Of a stretch of 64,000 nucleotides of DNA, positions 26,142 to 35,360 are shown in pieces. The notes under the pieces are model-generated. The model was not told the origin of the DNA, searched no databases, and saw only the letters and a program-made list of their open reading frames with translations. Origin of the DNA: Lacticaseibacillus zeae DSM 20178 = KCTC 3804 (GTDB lineage Bacteria > Bacillota > Bacilli > Lactobacillales > Lactobacillaceae); the NCBI RefSeq assembly GCF_000260435.1, contig NZ_BACQ01000031.1, forward strand, positions 1-64,000. The letters run 5' to 3'. Position 1 is the first letter of the stretch, and every line of letters starts with the position of its first letter. Made by a program: the position numbers and the translations under genes.

Positions 26142-27995
26142 TTAAGGTTTCTGCGGTAACAATAAGCGCAACCCGTTTAAAATCACAACCAAGGTACTGC
26201 CTTCATGGAAAACAACGCCCCAGGCAATGTTAGTGAGTTGCAACACGTTCAAAATGACCAACATCACCACGACGGCCATTGAGAATAGCAGATTTTCAAT
26301 CACAATCCGGTTCATTTTAGCGGATAAGCGGTGGGCAAAAGCCAAGCGGGACAGATCATTCTTAACCAGCACCACATCGGCCACGTCAATGGCCACGTCT
26401 GTACCGGACCCCATGGCGATGCCCACTTCGGCATTAGCCAACGCCGGGGCATCATTCACGCCATCGCCGACCATCGCGACCGGTCGCATTTTTTCCTGCA
26501 ACTGTTTGACGATGGAAACTTTTTGCTCCGGCATCACATCGGTCACAACTTGTTCGATGCCCAAATCAGCTGCCACTGCTTCGCCGGTTTGCTTGCCATC
26601 TCCGGTGATCATCACCGGCTGAATGTCATGGTGCTTCAAGTAAGCAATCGCGGCTTTAGCGCTGCTTTTAGCTTGGTCCATTAAGGCAATCAAGCCAACG
26701 ACTTGCTGATCAATGGCCACCAATACCACGGTTTTTCCTTGCTGTCCTAGCACCTTGGCACGCTGCCGAAAAATCGGATCGACATGCGTGAACCGCTGCG
26801 GCTTGCCGATCGTGTAAGTGTGCCCTTGATACTCGGCAGTCAGCCCTTTGCCGACTTCATTGTGCACGGATTCAAGCACCAAACTACTTGCCGGAAAATG
26901 CGCTACAATCGCCGTCGCCAGCGGGTGGTTGCTTTGTTTCTCCATCGCGATGATAATCGCCGTCAACGCTGTCTGATCCACATGCGACGCAAATTCACTG
27001 TTAGTCACCACTGGCCGGCCTTCTGTCAATGTCCCGGTTTTATCAAACGCAATTGCTTTAAGCTGGGTTAAATTCGCCAGATAACTGCCACCTTTGAAAA
27101 GCACCCCATGACGAGCCAAGTTTGAAATACCTGATAGCGTTGCCGGGACGGCACTGGCTGCCAAAGCACATGGCGACACCGCCACCAAGAAAACGATGGT
27201 TCGATAAACACTAGTCATCCACGACCAATGCAGCAAGAACGGCCCTACTAAGAAAACAATCGGCAGCGCCACCAAGACTGCTTTGACGTAAATCGGTTCG
27301 AACCGCTGAATAACACTCGCCATTTTGGTCGGCGATTGTTGCGCCGCCTGAACCATCTGGATAATTTTGGCGAAGACCGTTTCGTCGCTTTTCTTCGTCA
27401 CGCGCATGTCAAACGTTGATTGGCCGTTAATCGTCCCACCAAACACCTCATCGCCGACCTGTTTCTCGCGCGGAATACTTTCGCCGCTGATCGCCGATTC
27501 ATCGAGACTCGCCGTTCCGGCAACAATCACGCCGTCTGTCGGCACCTGCGCCCCGTTAAGGATCTGCAGGCGATCGCCAATTTCAAGTTCAGCAACTGGC
27601 ACAACTTCAAACTCGCCATCATGTCCATAGCGTCGGGCCTCAAGTGGTGCCATTGCCAAAAGTGCGGTAATCTCTTTGCGACTTTTATTCTCCACATATT
27701 CCTCAAGAAAATGGGCACCGGCAAAAATCAGAATCAACATTGCCGCTTCCTCAAAACTGCCAATCGCAATCGCCCCGATCGCAGCCAAAGCCATGAGAAT
27801 ATGGATGTTCGGCGAAAAGTGGTGCTGCACTTTTGACGCCTGAATCGTTTCAACCACGCCTTCCGCAATGACGTGATAACCGGCAACCACAGCCGCCAAA
27901 ATAAGCAGTGTCGCCCGCGGCAGCGGCTGACTGATCCATAAACCGCCGATAAAAGCAATAACACCAAATAAATACAAGCCAATCGCTTTCGTCAT
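26142..27995 (-). CDS. P1B-4-type heavy-metal efflux ATPase
   Basis: A 617-aa metal-exporting P-type ATPase without an N-terminal metal-binding (HMA) domain. Motifs: SGES (actuator), SPC in AVSPCALAAS, DKTGTLTEG (phosphorylated Asp), GDGVNDAPAL and FHEGSTLVVILNGLRLL. SPC in helix 4 rather than CPC, with the HEG(G/S) motif in the last helix, is the signature of the P1B-4 group, whose members export Co2+, Fe2+, Zn2+ or Cd2+. Automated annotation would probably call it cadmium-specific; the motifs do not support that specificity. It is first gene of the operon with arsR. Confidence 0.9.
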   Translation of the reverse strand: MTKAIGLYLFGVIAFIGGLWISQPLPRATLLILAAVVAGYHVIAEGVVETIQASKVQHHFSPNIHILMALAAIGAIAIGSFEEAAMLILIFAGAHFLEEYVENKSRKEITALLAMAPLEARRYGHDGEFEVVPVAELEIGDRLQILNGAQVPTDGVIVAGTASLDESAISGESIPREKQVGDEVFGGTINGQSTFDMRVTKKSDETVFAKIIQMVQAAQQSPTKMASVIQRFEPIYVKAVLVALPIVFLVGPFLLHWSWMTSVYRTIVFLVAVSPCALAASAVPATLSGISNLARHGVLFKGGSYLANLTQLKAIAFDKTGTLTEGRPVVTNSEFASHVDQTALTAIIIAMEKQSNHPLATAIVAHFPASSLVLESVHNEVGKGLTAEYQGHTYTIGKPQRFTHVDPIFRQRAKVLGQQGKTVVLVAIDQQVVGLIALMDQAKSSAKAAIAYLKHHDIQPVMITGDGKQTGEAVAADLGIEQVVTDVMPEQKVSIVKQLQEKMRPVAMVGDGVNDAPALANAEVGIAMGSGTDVAIDVADVVLVKNDLSRLAFAHRLSAKMNRIVIENLLFSMAVVVMLVILNVLQLTNIAWGVVFHEGSTLVVILNGLRLLLPQKP

Positions 27996-28028
27996 ATCGA
28001 ATCATAACCACCTTTATATTTTATGTTC

Positions 28029-28048
28029 ATATGAGCATTTGTTCATAT
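28029..28048 (-). promoter_or_regulatory. ArsR/SmtB operator
   Basis: ATATGAGCATTTGTTCATAT, an imperfect 20-bp palindrome matching the ATATGARCA..TGYTCATAT type operator of SmtB/CzrA proteins, about 35 bp before the ATPase start. GTTCATATG occurs twice as a direct repeat here. Confidence 0.8.
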
Positions 28049-28130
28049 GTTACTTTGAATATACCGGCTTCTGGCATTGATGTCAATCAGAATCTTCAGG
28101 TGATTTGAAGGACCACACGGAAGATTATAA

Positions 28131-28182
28131 AAAGGACGAATGAACTTTCATCGCACATGCAGATGACGTTCATTCGTCCTTT
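28131..28182. terminator. Strong terminator downstream of purA
   Basis: Perfect 15-bp stem AAAGGACGAATGAAC / GTTCATTCGTCCTTT, with T-rich flanks on both strands. Confidence 0.88.
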
Positions 28183-28221
28183 ATTTTGTCATAGCTAATT
28201 TTATTAGCATTTCAAGATTTA

Positions 28222-28418
28222 GTGCCAAGGCGGAGCAATCGGAGGCCAGATGGGGCTCAGGGGTGACATTGTTGTTGGTGGGGCGCCTTTTGCCCCGCCT
28301 ACAACAAGGCCGAGCTTAGAGACTCTGCCGCTTTTGCAGAGGCTCTAAGTCGTGCCCACCCCTCTAGCTTCGCGGTCGCCAGCCCCGACCTGGCCGGAGA
28401 TTGCGGAGTTTGGCACGG
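28222..28418. repeat. Second intergenic repeat family, copy with internal insert
   Basis: The outer parts (GTGCCAAGGCGGAGCAATCG...GGGGCTCAG and CTCTAGCTTCGCG...GGAGTTTGGCACGG) match the 107-bp element at 38469-38575 in inverse orientation. Between them this copy has about 90 extra bases (28261-28350) made of two hairpins, one at 28271-28307 and one at 28315-28349 (CTTAGAGACTCTGC/GCAGAGGCTCTAAG). Confidence 0.8.
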
Positions 28419-28458
28419 CAAGCAACTCTGAGCCTACCAACATTCCGAAATACTTCGC

Positions 28459-29751
28459 TTACTCAACCTTATCCCAAACATTCGCAATCACATTTGTCTG
28501 ATCACGATCCGGACCAACGGAGAAGGTCAACAGATCAACGCCAAGCAATTCGGTAATCCGCTCAACGTAATGCCGCGCATTTTCCGGCAGATCAGCCAGC
28601 GTTTTGGCGTGGGTGATGTCTTCCTTCCAGCCAGGCAACTCTTCATAAACCGGCTTGCATTCGCTAAGGAACTTCAGCGATGCCGGATAGTTCTCGATCC
28701 GTTCACCATCGCGTTCGTAAGCCACACAAATTTTGACCGTGTCCAAACCCGTCAGCACATCAATCGAATTCAGGCACAAATCAGTAATGCCCGCAACCCG
28801 GCGTGAGTGGCGCACCACAACAGCGTCAAACCAGCCAATCCGCCGCGGCCGCCCGGTAACCGTACCGAACTCATGACCGGCATTGCGAATAAAGTCGCCA
28901 GTGTCATCAAGTAATTCAGTTGGGAACGGCCCATCGCCGACCCGTGATGTGTACGCCTTGGCAACGCCGACCACCCGATCGATCTTGGAGGCACCGACAC
29001 CGGCCCCCACCGTCACGCCGCCAGCAGGGTTCGATGACGTCACAAACGGATACGTCCCTTGGTCAATATCCAGCATGATGCCCTGTGCACCTTCAAAAAG
29101 AACATGTTCGCCTTTATCAATCGCATCGTTCAAGACAATTGACGTGTCGCAAACATATTGTTTTAGTTGCTGGCCGTAGTTGTAATATTCTTCAAAAATA
29201 TCATCAAATGCCATTGGTGTGCTGTCATAAACTTTGACGAATTCTTCGTTTTTGGCCTTCAGGTTAGCCTTCAATCGTTCTTCAAAAATCTCTTTATCAA
29301 GCAGATCCGCCATCCGAATCCCGACACGGGCTGCTTTATCCATATAGGCCGGTCCGATGCCGCGATTGGTGGTGCCAATTTTGTCGGCACCCTTGGCAGC
29401 CTCTTGTAATTTATCAAGTTTGATATGGTAAGGCAAAATAACATGGGCGCGATCCGAAATCCGTAAGTTCTCCCCTGTCACCCCTTGCCCAGCAAGACGG
29501 GCCAGTTCGCCGACCAGACTCTTAGGGTTGACGACAACACCGTTACCGATCACAGATAGTTGATGCGGATAAAGAACCCCAGACGGAATCAAGCGCAGTT
29601 TGTAAACCTGGCCGTTAGCATGAATCGTGTGGCCAGCGTTGTCGCCACCTTGGTAACGGCTTACCACCTTGGCGCCTTGGCTCAGGAAATCGGTAATCTT
29701 CCCCTTACCTTCGTCGCCCCACTGTGTGCCGACAATAACTACAGTTCCCAT
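28459..29751 (-). CDS. purA: Adenylosuccinate synthetase
   Basis: 430 aa. Joins IMP and aspartate using GTP, the first committed step from IMP to AMP. N-terminal [17 protein letters not shown] loop with the catalytic Asp13 and the GDNAGHTI His loop; [38 protein letters not shown]; and the GTP-binding SVGPDRDQT near the C-terminus. Length is normal. The start ATG follows GAGCGATCGATAA, a weak ribosome site. Two PurBox-like sequences upstream suggest PurR control. Confidence 0.97.
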   Translation of the reverse strand: MGTVVIVGTQWGDEGKGKITDFLSQGAKVVSRYQGGDNAGHTIHANGQVYKLRLIPSGVLYPHQLSVIGNGVVVNPKSLVGELARLAGQGVTGENLRISDRAHVILPYHIKLDKLQEAAKGADKIGTTNRGIGPAYMDKAARVGIRMADLLDKEIFEERLKANLKAKNEEFVKVYDSTPMAFDDIFEEYYNYGQQLKQYVCDTSIVLNDAIDKGEHVLFEGAQGIMLDIDQGTYPFVTSSNPAGGVTVGAGVGASKIDRVVGVAKAYTSRVGDGPFPTELLDDTGDFIRNAGHEFGTVTGRPRRIGWFDAVVVRHSRRVAGITDLCLNSIDVLTGLDTVKICVAYERDGERIENYPASLKFLSECKPVYEELPGWKEDITHAKTLADLPENARHYVERITELLGVDLLTFSVGPDRDQTNVIANVWDKVE

Positions 29752-29830
29752 TTATCGATCGCTCCTCACGGATTAGTGCGGGATTCGCCCGCCATTTCGT
29801 AGTCTAACAGGATCGGTGAGGGAAGACAAG

Positions 29831-29888
29831 TAAAATACGAACTTTATCCTTTTATTTCCTTTCTTATCTTTAAAAATACGAACAATTA
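29831..29888. promoter_or_regulatory. Two PurBox-like sites upstream of purA
   Basis: TAAAATACGAACTTTA (29831-29846) and AAAAATACGAACAATTA (29872-29888) fit AWWWCCGAACWWT except for A instead of C before CGAAC. They are in direct orientation with 41 bp between CGAAC cores. PurR binding is expected from the family consensus but not shown. Confidence 0.6.
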
Positions 29889-30157
29889 TATCAAATGGCA
29901 GCATTTATTCAGCTGAATCCGAAAATAAAATTTTGTCAGACTTGACACCCGGCAAAAATCTGGCATCCTGGATTTCTGATCAAAACATTGGCAATCTTGG
30001 TCATTCATGGCATGATGACTTGAGGATAGCAAAATCTGTACGAACCTGTACGTTTTTTCGTCGTGCACGGACCGAGTCTAGTACTGTCTATCAATCAGTA
30101 TGGATCAATATTTTCCTTTTAGACTGTGTCGCGCCGTGCTTAGAAGGAGGAGCAATT

Positions 30158-31027
30158 ATGAGTGTTGAAGGTAATTACCAAAGTACGCGCGGTGAACTTT
30201 CAGAAGCCGAAAAGAAAATCGTGGACTACGTGTTAACCCACGCGCAGGATGTCCTGACGATGAGTGTTTATGAACTTGCCAAAGCTGCCGGTGCCAGTCC
30301 TGCCACAGTCAGTCGGGCCGCCCAGCGACTGCAGTTTGCCGGCTATAATGAATTAAAAATGCAGCTGGCCGCTGATTTGAATGGTGAGGCTAATGAGCTG
30401 GATTATCAGGAAATTCAAAAGGATGAAAGCCTGACCACCATTAAAACCAAATTGCGCACCAATGCCGAGCGCTCTTTAAGCGAAACGGTTGATCAAGTTG
30501 ACGAAGCCACGGTGCAAACGATCACCGATCTGATTCACCATAGTCGGCAGATGTTGCTATTCGGCGTTGGCGCCTCGTATCTTTCCGCGCAAAATATTGC
30601 GCAAAAATGGGGGCGCCTCGGTTACGCCTGCCATTTCAGCGATGATCTGAATCTTTTTCTACCGGTCGCCGCCACTGCCGATCCCAAGCGTACCCTCACC
30701 TGGTTTATTTCCAACTCCGGTGAATCACCGGAAGCAGTCTTGGGCGCTAAACTGGCTAAAAAGGCCGGTCTGCCGGTGATTGCCACGACCAAACTCGGCA
30801 ACAACTCACTCGCGCATTATGCCGATATCGTGATTCAAACGTCCCAGCCGATGGAGGCACCTAATCGATTTGCGGCAACGCAGTCGTTACACGCACAGTT
30901 TATGTTAATTGATATTTTATATTACGCCTACGTCAGCCGCTATTACGACACTTCAAAAAAACAAACCGATGACTCAAAGGCGCTGGTAACAACATACAAA
31001 GAATTCATGCGTCACGGTTTCAAATAA
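30158..31027 (+). CDS. murR: RpiR-family regulator of MurNAc utilisation (MurR)
   Basis: A 289-aa protein. N-terminal RpiR helix-turn-helix (VYELAKAAGASPATVSRAAQRLQF) and a C-terminal SIS sugar-phosphate-binding domain (FGVGASYLSAQNIAQKWGRLG, FISNSGESPEAVLGAKLAK). In the MurR group the ligand is MurNAc-6-phosphate. It directly precedes mupG-murQ-PTS, supporting that assignment. AGGAGG 8 nt before ATG 30158; the longer open frame to 29933 is not supported. Own terminator at 31049-31079. Confidence 0.88.
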   Translation: MSVEGNYQSTRGELSEAEKKIVDYVLTHAQDVLTMSVYELAKAAGASPATVSRAAQRLQFAGYNELKMQLAADLNGEANELDYQEIQKDESLTTIKTKLRTNAERSLSETVDQVDEATVQTITDLIHHSRQMLLFGVGASYLSAQNIAQKWGRLGYACHFSDDLNLFLPVAATADPKRTLTWFISNSGESPEAVLGAKLAKKAGLPVIATTKLGNNSLAHYADIVIQTSQPMEAPNRFAATQSLHAQFMLIDILYYAYVSRYYDTSKKQTDDSKALVTTYKEFMRHGFK

Positions 31028-31048
31028 CAACAAACGAGTTTCACCCTG

Positions 31049-31079
31049 AACGCATCGGCCGTCGATGCGTTATTTTTTA
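31049..31079 (+). terminator. Terminator of murR
   Basis: Stem AACGCATCG / CGATGCGTT with 5-nt loop, followed by ATTTTTTAG. Confidence 0.88.
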
Positions 31080-31085
31080 GTCATC

Positions 31086-31104
31086 TTTGAAATTTTATTT
31101 CAAA
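31086..31104. promoter_or_regulatory. Perfect palindrome, likely MurR operator
   Basis: TTTGAAAT-TTT-ATTTCAAA (8-3-8, perfect) lies between murR and mupG, just upstream of a promoter (TTGAAA, 17 bp, TATCTT near 31121-31149). A half-site TTGAAAT recurs at the -35. RpiR-type regulators bind such AT-rich palindromes. Confidence 0.65.
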
Positions 31105-31235
31105 AAAAATAGAAATGTGTTGAAATTCTCAGATAAATCGGTTATCTTTAATTCCGAAAGGGCTTTCACCTTTCGTTGTTGGTTGTCACTTCATCACCAG
31201 TATCAGGTGATGACACAACTTATGGAGGAATAAGG

Positions 31236-32279
31236 ATGATCGGGTTCTCATGCTATCTCAGTGAACCGGCTGATGAACAACAAACAGCTTATCTTAAACA
31301 GATGCAGCAAGCAGGCTTCACCGGGGTATTCACATCTTTGCAGTTACCGGAAGATGATCCAAAAACTTTACGACAACGTTTAAACCACTTGATAACGAGC
31401 TGCCACCAATTAGGTTTGGCAGTTGTGGCCGACATTTCCCTGGCTAGTTTGAAGCGACTGGGGATTGCGCCGCGGGACTGCTCCGGCATTGAAGCCTTAC
31501 AACTAGACGGCGTGCGCATTGACGACGGCATTGACATGACCACGGTCGCAGCGCTGTCGCACACGATGGGGGTTGCACTCAATGCCAGCACCCTTTCGGC
31601 CAAAACCATTGATCAGTTGGCCAATGCCAAAGCCAACCTCAGGCACATCGAGGCGTGGCACAATTTCTATCCGCGACCGGAAACCGGCTTGGATCCATGT
31701 TGGTTCCAACAAAAGAATCATTGGCTGCACACACTCGGTTTTAAAACCATGGCCTTTATTCCAGGCGACGCACAGCAACGGGGTCCCCTTTTTGCTGGCT
31801 TACCGACACTTGAGTCTCATCGCGGCTTACTACCGCTGGCCGCTTATCTGGACCTCAAGCGATTGGCAACCGACCATGTTTACATCGGCGACCCGCAACT
31901 CAGCCCGCGCAGCATCGCCGCTTTTCAGGCTTACACAAGCGACCAGGTGCTTTTGATTCAAACCGAAACTGCTGATGAGCGCTTATATCATTTAACCTGG
32001 CATAATCGCCCGGATGTCGCCCAGCAAGTCGTGCGGCTGGCAGAAGCCCGTCTCGAGCATATTTTCGCCGCCCCGGAGCCGCATCACACCGGTGAACGCC
32101 CCCGCGGCAGCATTACCCTTGATAACACCCGCTATGGCAGATACGCTGGCGAACTCCAAATAACCCGCTGTGACTTACCCGCCGATCCGAAAGTCAATGT
32201 GATCGGTCACGTCGCACCGGCAGCGTTGCCTTTGCTTGATCATATCGGTCCGCACCAAGCGCTCCGCTTCAAGCAGTAA
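31236..32279 (+). CDS. mupG: 6-phospho-N-acetylmuramidase (MupG, DUF871)
   Basis: A 347-aa TIM-barrel hydrolase related to MupG, which splits MurNAc-6-P-GlcNAc disaccharides in the cytosol. Visible: N-terminal GFSCYLSE and the [14 protein letters not shown] first strand/helix; [12 protein letters not shown]; the [12 protein letters not shown] active-site block; and a C-terminal beta-barrel with [19 protein letters not shown], the DUF871 hallmark. GGAGG precedes ATG 31236. First gene of the salvage operon; its stop overlaps the region just before murQ. Confidence 0.88.
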   Translation: MIGFSCYLSEPADEQQTAYLKQMQQAGFTGVFTSLQLPEDDPKTLRQRLNHLITSCHQLGLAVVADISLASLKRLGIAPRDCSGIEALQLDGVRIDDGIDMTTVAALSHTMGVALNASTLSAKTIDQLANAKANLRHIEAWHNFYPRPETGLDPCWFQQKNHWLHTLGFKTMAFIPGDAQQRGPLFAGLPTLESHRGLLPLAAYLDLKRLATDHVYIGDPQLSPRSIAAFQAYTSDQVLLIQTETADERLYHLTWHNRPDVAQQVVRLAEARLEHIFAAPEPHHTGERPRGSITLDNTRYGRYAGELQITRCDLPADPKVNVIGHVAPAALPLLDHIGPHQALRFKQ

Positions 32280-32311
32280 TGGCCAAAACGAAAAATGAAA
32301 GAGGAAAAACG

Positions 32312-33235
32312 ATGACTTTATCAATCAATTTAGACCAGATGACCACCGAAACCCGTAATCAACGCACCATGCACCTGGACACCATGAGCGTCCATGAATT
32401 CGCAACTGTCATGAACGCCGAAGACCAAACCGTTGCCCCAAGCGTTCATCAGGCGTTGCCAGCTATTGAGGCGGCGATTCAAACGATCACCACCGCCTTC
32501 AAACAAAATGGCCGCTTATTTTACATCGGCGCCGGTACCAGTGGCCGACTAGGCGTTTTGGATGCTGCCGAATGTGTACCAACCTTTGGCGTATCGCCGG
32601 AAATGGTGCAAGGGCTGATTGCCGGCGGGATGAAAGCCATGACCGTTGCTGTTGAAGGAGCCGAAGACTCACCGGCGCTTGGCAAAACGGATCTGGAAGA
32701 CCGCAAGTTGACCGCCAACGATGTCGTTGTCGGCATCGCGGCAAGCGGGCGGACGCCGTACGTGATCGGCGGACTCGACTACGCCCAATCTGTCGGCGCC
32801 GCAACGATTAGTCTGGCTTGCAATGCCGGCGCCGAGATCAGTCGGCATGCCGAAATCGCCATTGAAGTCCCCGCCGGTCCGGAAGTACTCACCGGTTCGA
32901 CCCGACTCAAGGCCGGCACGGCGCAAAAACTCGTTTTAAACATGCTCTCAACCGGTGCCATGGTCGGGATTGGCAAAGTTTACAAGAATCTCATGGTCGA
33001 TGTCCAGCCAACGAACGAAAAGTTGGTTGTCCGCAGCCAGCGCATCATTCAACAAGCGACCGGTTGTGATGCAGCAACTGCAGCGAAGGCCTTTGAGGCA
33101 GCCAATCGGCACGTTAAATTAGCAATTGTTATGATTTTGACCGACCAACCTAGCACCATCGCGCAAACGTTACTCAATCGTGCAAACGGCTTCATCAGCA
33201 AAGCCGTTGCACTAAGTCAGGAGGAGGAAGTATAA
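32312..33235 (+). CDS. murQ: N-acetylmuramic acid 6-phosphate etherase
   Basis: 307 aa. Cleaves the lactyl ether of MurNAc-6-P to give GlcNAc-6-P and D-lactate. The SIS domain [24 protein letters not shown], catalytic Glu in [11 protein letters not shown] and the [16 protein letters not shown] loop are all present. Length is standard. GAGG precedes ATG 32312. Lies 32 bp after mupG and 1 bp before the PTS gene, so clearly co-transcribed. Confidence 0.96.
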   Translation: MTLSINLDQMTTETRNQRTMHLDTMSVHEFATVMNAEDQTVAPSVHQALPAIEAAIQTITTAFKQNGRLFYIGAGTSGRLGVLDAAECVPTFGVSPEMVQGLIAGGMKAMTVAVEGAEDSPALGKTDLEDRKLTANDVVVGIAASGRTPYVIGGLDYAQSVGAATISLACNAGAEISRHAEIAIEVPAGPEVLTGSTRLKAGTAQKLVLNMLSTGAMVGIGKVYKNLMVDVQPTNEKLVVRSQRIIQQATGCDAATAAKAFEAANRHVKLAIVMILTDQPSTIAQTLLNRANGFISKAVALSQEEEV

Positions 33236-33236
33236 A

Positions 33237-35246
33237 ATGGGGCAAGATAAATATCAAATCATGGGGGACGGCATCTACGCACAAGTCGGCGGCCCACAAA
33301 ACGTCGCGAAACTGATCCACTGTATGACCCGTGTGCGGATGACCATCAAAGACAACGCCAAAGTCAACGTGCCTGGCCTGAAAAAGGTCCCCGGTGTGCT
33401 CGGCGTCGTTGAAGAAGAAACACTGCAAGTCATCGTTGGTCCCGGAACCGTCAACAAAGTCGCCCAAGCGATGGTCAATAAAGTCGGTGTCGGCTTAGGT
33501 GATCCGTTCCCGGACAGCACTGCTACCGGAAATGCTCATCTAGACAACAAATCCGCTGTCGAGGCCAAGGCAGCCGAGGTTCACGCTGCCCACAAAGCGT
33601 CATTGAAACAAACCTGGTGGCGTACCGCTTTGAAACACATTTCGGCCATTTTCATCCCATTAATCCCGGCGTTTGTCGGCGCTGGCTTAATTTCCGGGAT
33701 TGCCGGCATTTTAGCAAACATGCTAGCTGCCGGCCAGCTGCCAAAAGACTGGACCCAATTCATTACCGTTCTAAAAGTTATCAACGGCGGTCTGTTCACC
33801 TTCCTGAACATCTATGTCGGCATCAATGCGGCGACCGAATTTCGCGCAACTCCTGGTCTTGGTGGGATTATCGGCGGACTGATTTACCTGCCAGGTGTGG
33901 TGGCGCCAGTGACGATTACCAATATTTTCACCCATCAACCGTTATTGGCCGGACAAGGCGGGATCATCGGCGTCATCTTCGCTGTTTGGCTGCTTGCGCT
34001 CGTTGAAAACCAACTGCACCGCGTGATTCCCGACTCTATCGACATTATTTTCACACCAATGTTGAGCTTACTATCCATCGGTGTACTAACGATCTTCTTC
34101 ATCATGCCACTTGCCGGGTGGGTGTCTAATTCACTCGTCGGCTCCATCAACTGGATTCTCCAAGTCGGCGGTGCCTTCTCTGGCTTTGTTTTAGGACTGG
34201 CATTCCTGCCAATGGTTATGTTGGGATTGCATCAGATTCTCACACCCATTCATCTGGAAATGATCAAAAATACCGGCTTCACGGCGTTGCTGCCGATCCT
34301 TGCGATGGCTGGCGGTGGCCAGGTCGGTGCCGCTTTGGCCTTGTGGATCAAGTGCCGCAAGAACAAGCAACTAACCCGCCTCATCAAAGGCGCACTCCCG
34401 GTCGGCATTCTTGGTGTCGGCGAGCCGCTGATTTATGGCGTGAGCTTACCACTTGGCCGGCCGTTCATCACCGCTTGTATCGGTGGTGGCATTGGCGGCG
34501 CAGTTGTCGGTGCTTTTGGCCACGTCGGCGCCATCACCATCGGTCCTTCCGGTGCGGCGCTCATCCCGCTGATTGCCAACCACCAATGGATGGCGTATGT
34601 CTTTGGTTTACTCGCTTCTTACGCTGGCGGATTTGTGGCCACCTACTTCTTTGGCGTTCCAAAAAGTGCCATGGTCGCAACGGCATCTGATGGCACGGTC
34701 ATTGACGAAACGGCCTCGCAAGAAGAGGCTCCTAGCCCAGAACAACCAACTGCTGACCAGGAAGCCGAAACAGCAACCGTTCAAACCGGAGCGATCAACT
34801 TTGTCGCCCCAGCTACAGGGCAGCTGAAGGATCTATCCGAAGTTGCCGATGACGTTTTCTCCCAAAAAATGGTGGGCGACGGTTTTGCAGTCGAGCCGAC
34901 CAGTGGGACAATTGTCGCCCCGGTGGATGGCACGATCGTCAGTGTCATGCCGTCCAAACATGCCTGGACAATGACCACGGCCACCGGGCTGGAAATTCTG
35001 GTACACATGGGCTTAGACACCGTTGAACTTAACGGCGCGCCATTCTCAATTGATGTCAACGACCAGGATACCGTCAAGGCCGGCCAGCCAATTGCCACCA
35101 TGGACTTAGCAGCAATTCAGGCAGCCGGCAAGGGAACAACCGTGATGACCATCATCACCAACATGGATCACGTTGCTTCCCTGACAGCCTTCACGGATCA
35201 GGCTGTCGCGGCGGGGGATGAGGTCTTTACAGTTACCAGCAAGTAA
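33237..35246 (+). CDS. PTS EIIBCA permease for MurNAc or MurNAc-disaccharide
   Basis: A 669-aa sugar phosphotransferase. EIIB in residues ~1-80 with phospho-cysteine in IHCMTRVRM; EIIC of about ten membrane segments (residues ~120-470, including GGEPLIYG-like GVGEPLIYGVSLPLGRPF); a linker rich in Glu, Ala and Gln; and EIIA (~520-665) with the phospho-histidine in LEILVHMGLDTVEL. E. coli MurP lacks EIIA; this one is complete. The context with mupG and murQ points to MurNAc-containing substrates. AGGAGGAGG before the ATG. Confidence 0.92.
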   Translation: MGQDKYQIMGDGIYAQVGGPQNVAKLIHCMTRVRMTIKDNAKVNVPGLKKVPGVLGVVEEETLQVIVGPGTVNKVAQAMVNKVGVGLGDPFPDSTATGNAHLDNKSAVEAKAAEVHAAHKASLKQTWWRTALKHISAIFIPLIPAFVGAGLISGIAGILANMLAAGQLPKDWTQFITVLKVINGGLFTFLNIYVGINAATEFRATPGLGGIIGGLIYLPGVVAPVTITNIFTHQPLLAGQGGIIGVIFAVWLLALVENQLHRVIPDSIDIIFTPMLSLLSIGVLTIFFIMPLAGWVSNSLVGSINWILQVGGAFSGFVLGLAFLPMVMLGLHQILTPIHLEMIKNTGFTALLPILAMAGGGQVGAALALWIKCRKNKQLTRLIKGALPVGILGVGEPLIYGVSLPLGRPFITACIGGGIGGAVVGAFGHVGAITIGPSGAALIPLIANHQWMAYVFGLLASYAGGFVATYFFGVPKSAMVATASDGTVIDETASQEEAPSPEQPTADQEAETATVQTGAINFVAPATGQLKDLSEVADDVFSQKMVGDGFAVEPTSGTIVAPVDGTIVSVMPSKHAWTMTTATGLEILVHMGLDTVELNGAPFSIDVNDQDTVKAGQPIATMDLAAIQAAGKGTTVMTIITNMDHVASLTAFTDQAVAAGDEVFTVTSK

Positions 35247-35271
35247 TCCCGGCTCCTCCAGTGCCAAAATA

Positions 35272-35317
35272 AAAAGCATGATTTTCACTTTCATCATCGT
35301 GAGAATCATGCTTTTTT
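35272..35317. terminator. Terminator of the MurNAc operon
   Basis: Stem AAAAGCATGATTTTCAC / GTGAGAATCATGCTTTTTT with one mismatch. Confidence 0.9.
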
Positions 35318-35360
35318 AGATTTTACCAACCACAAGCGGTAACTTTTCAAAAATCAACCA

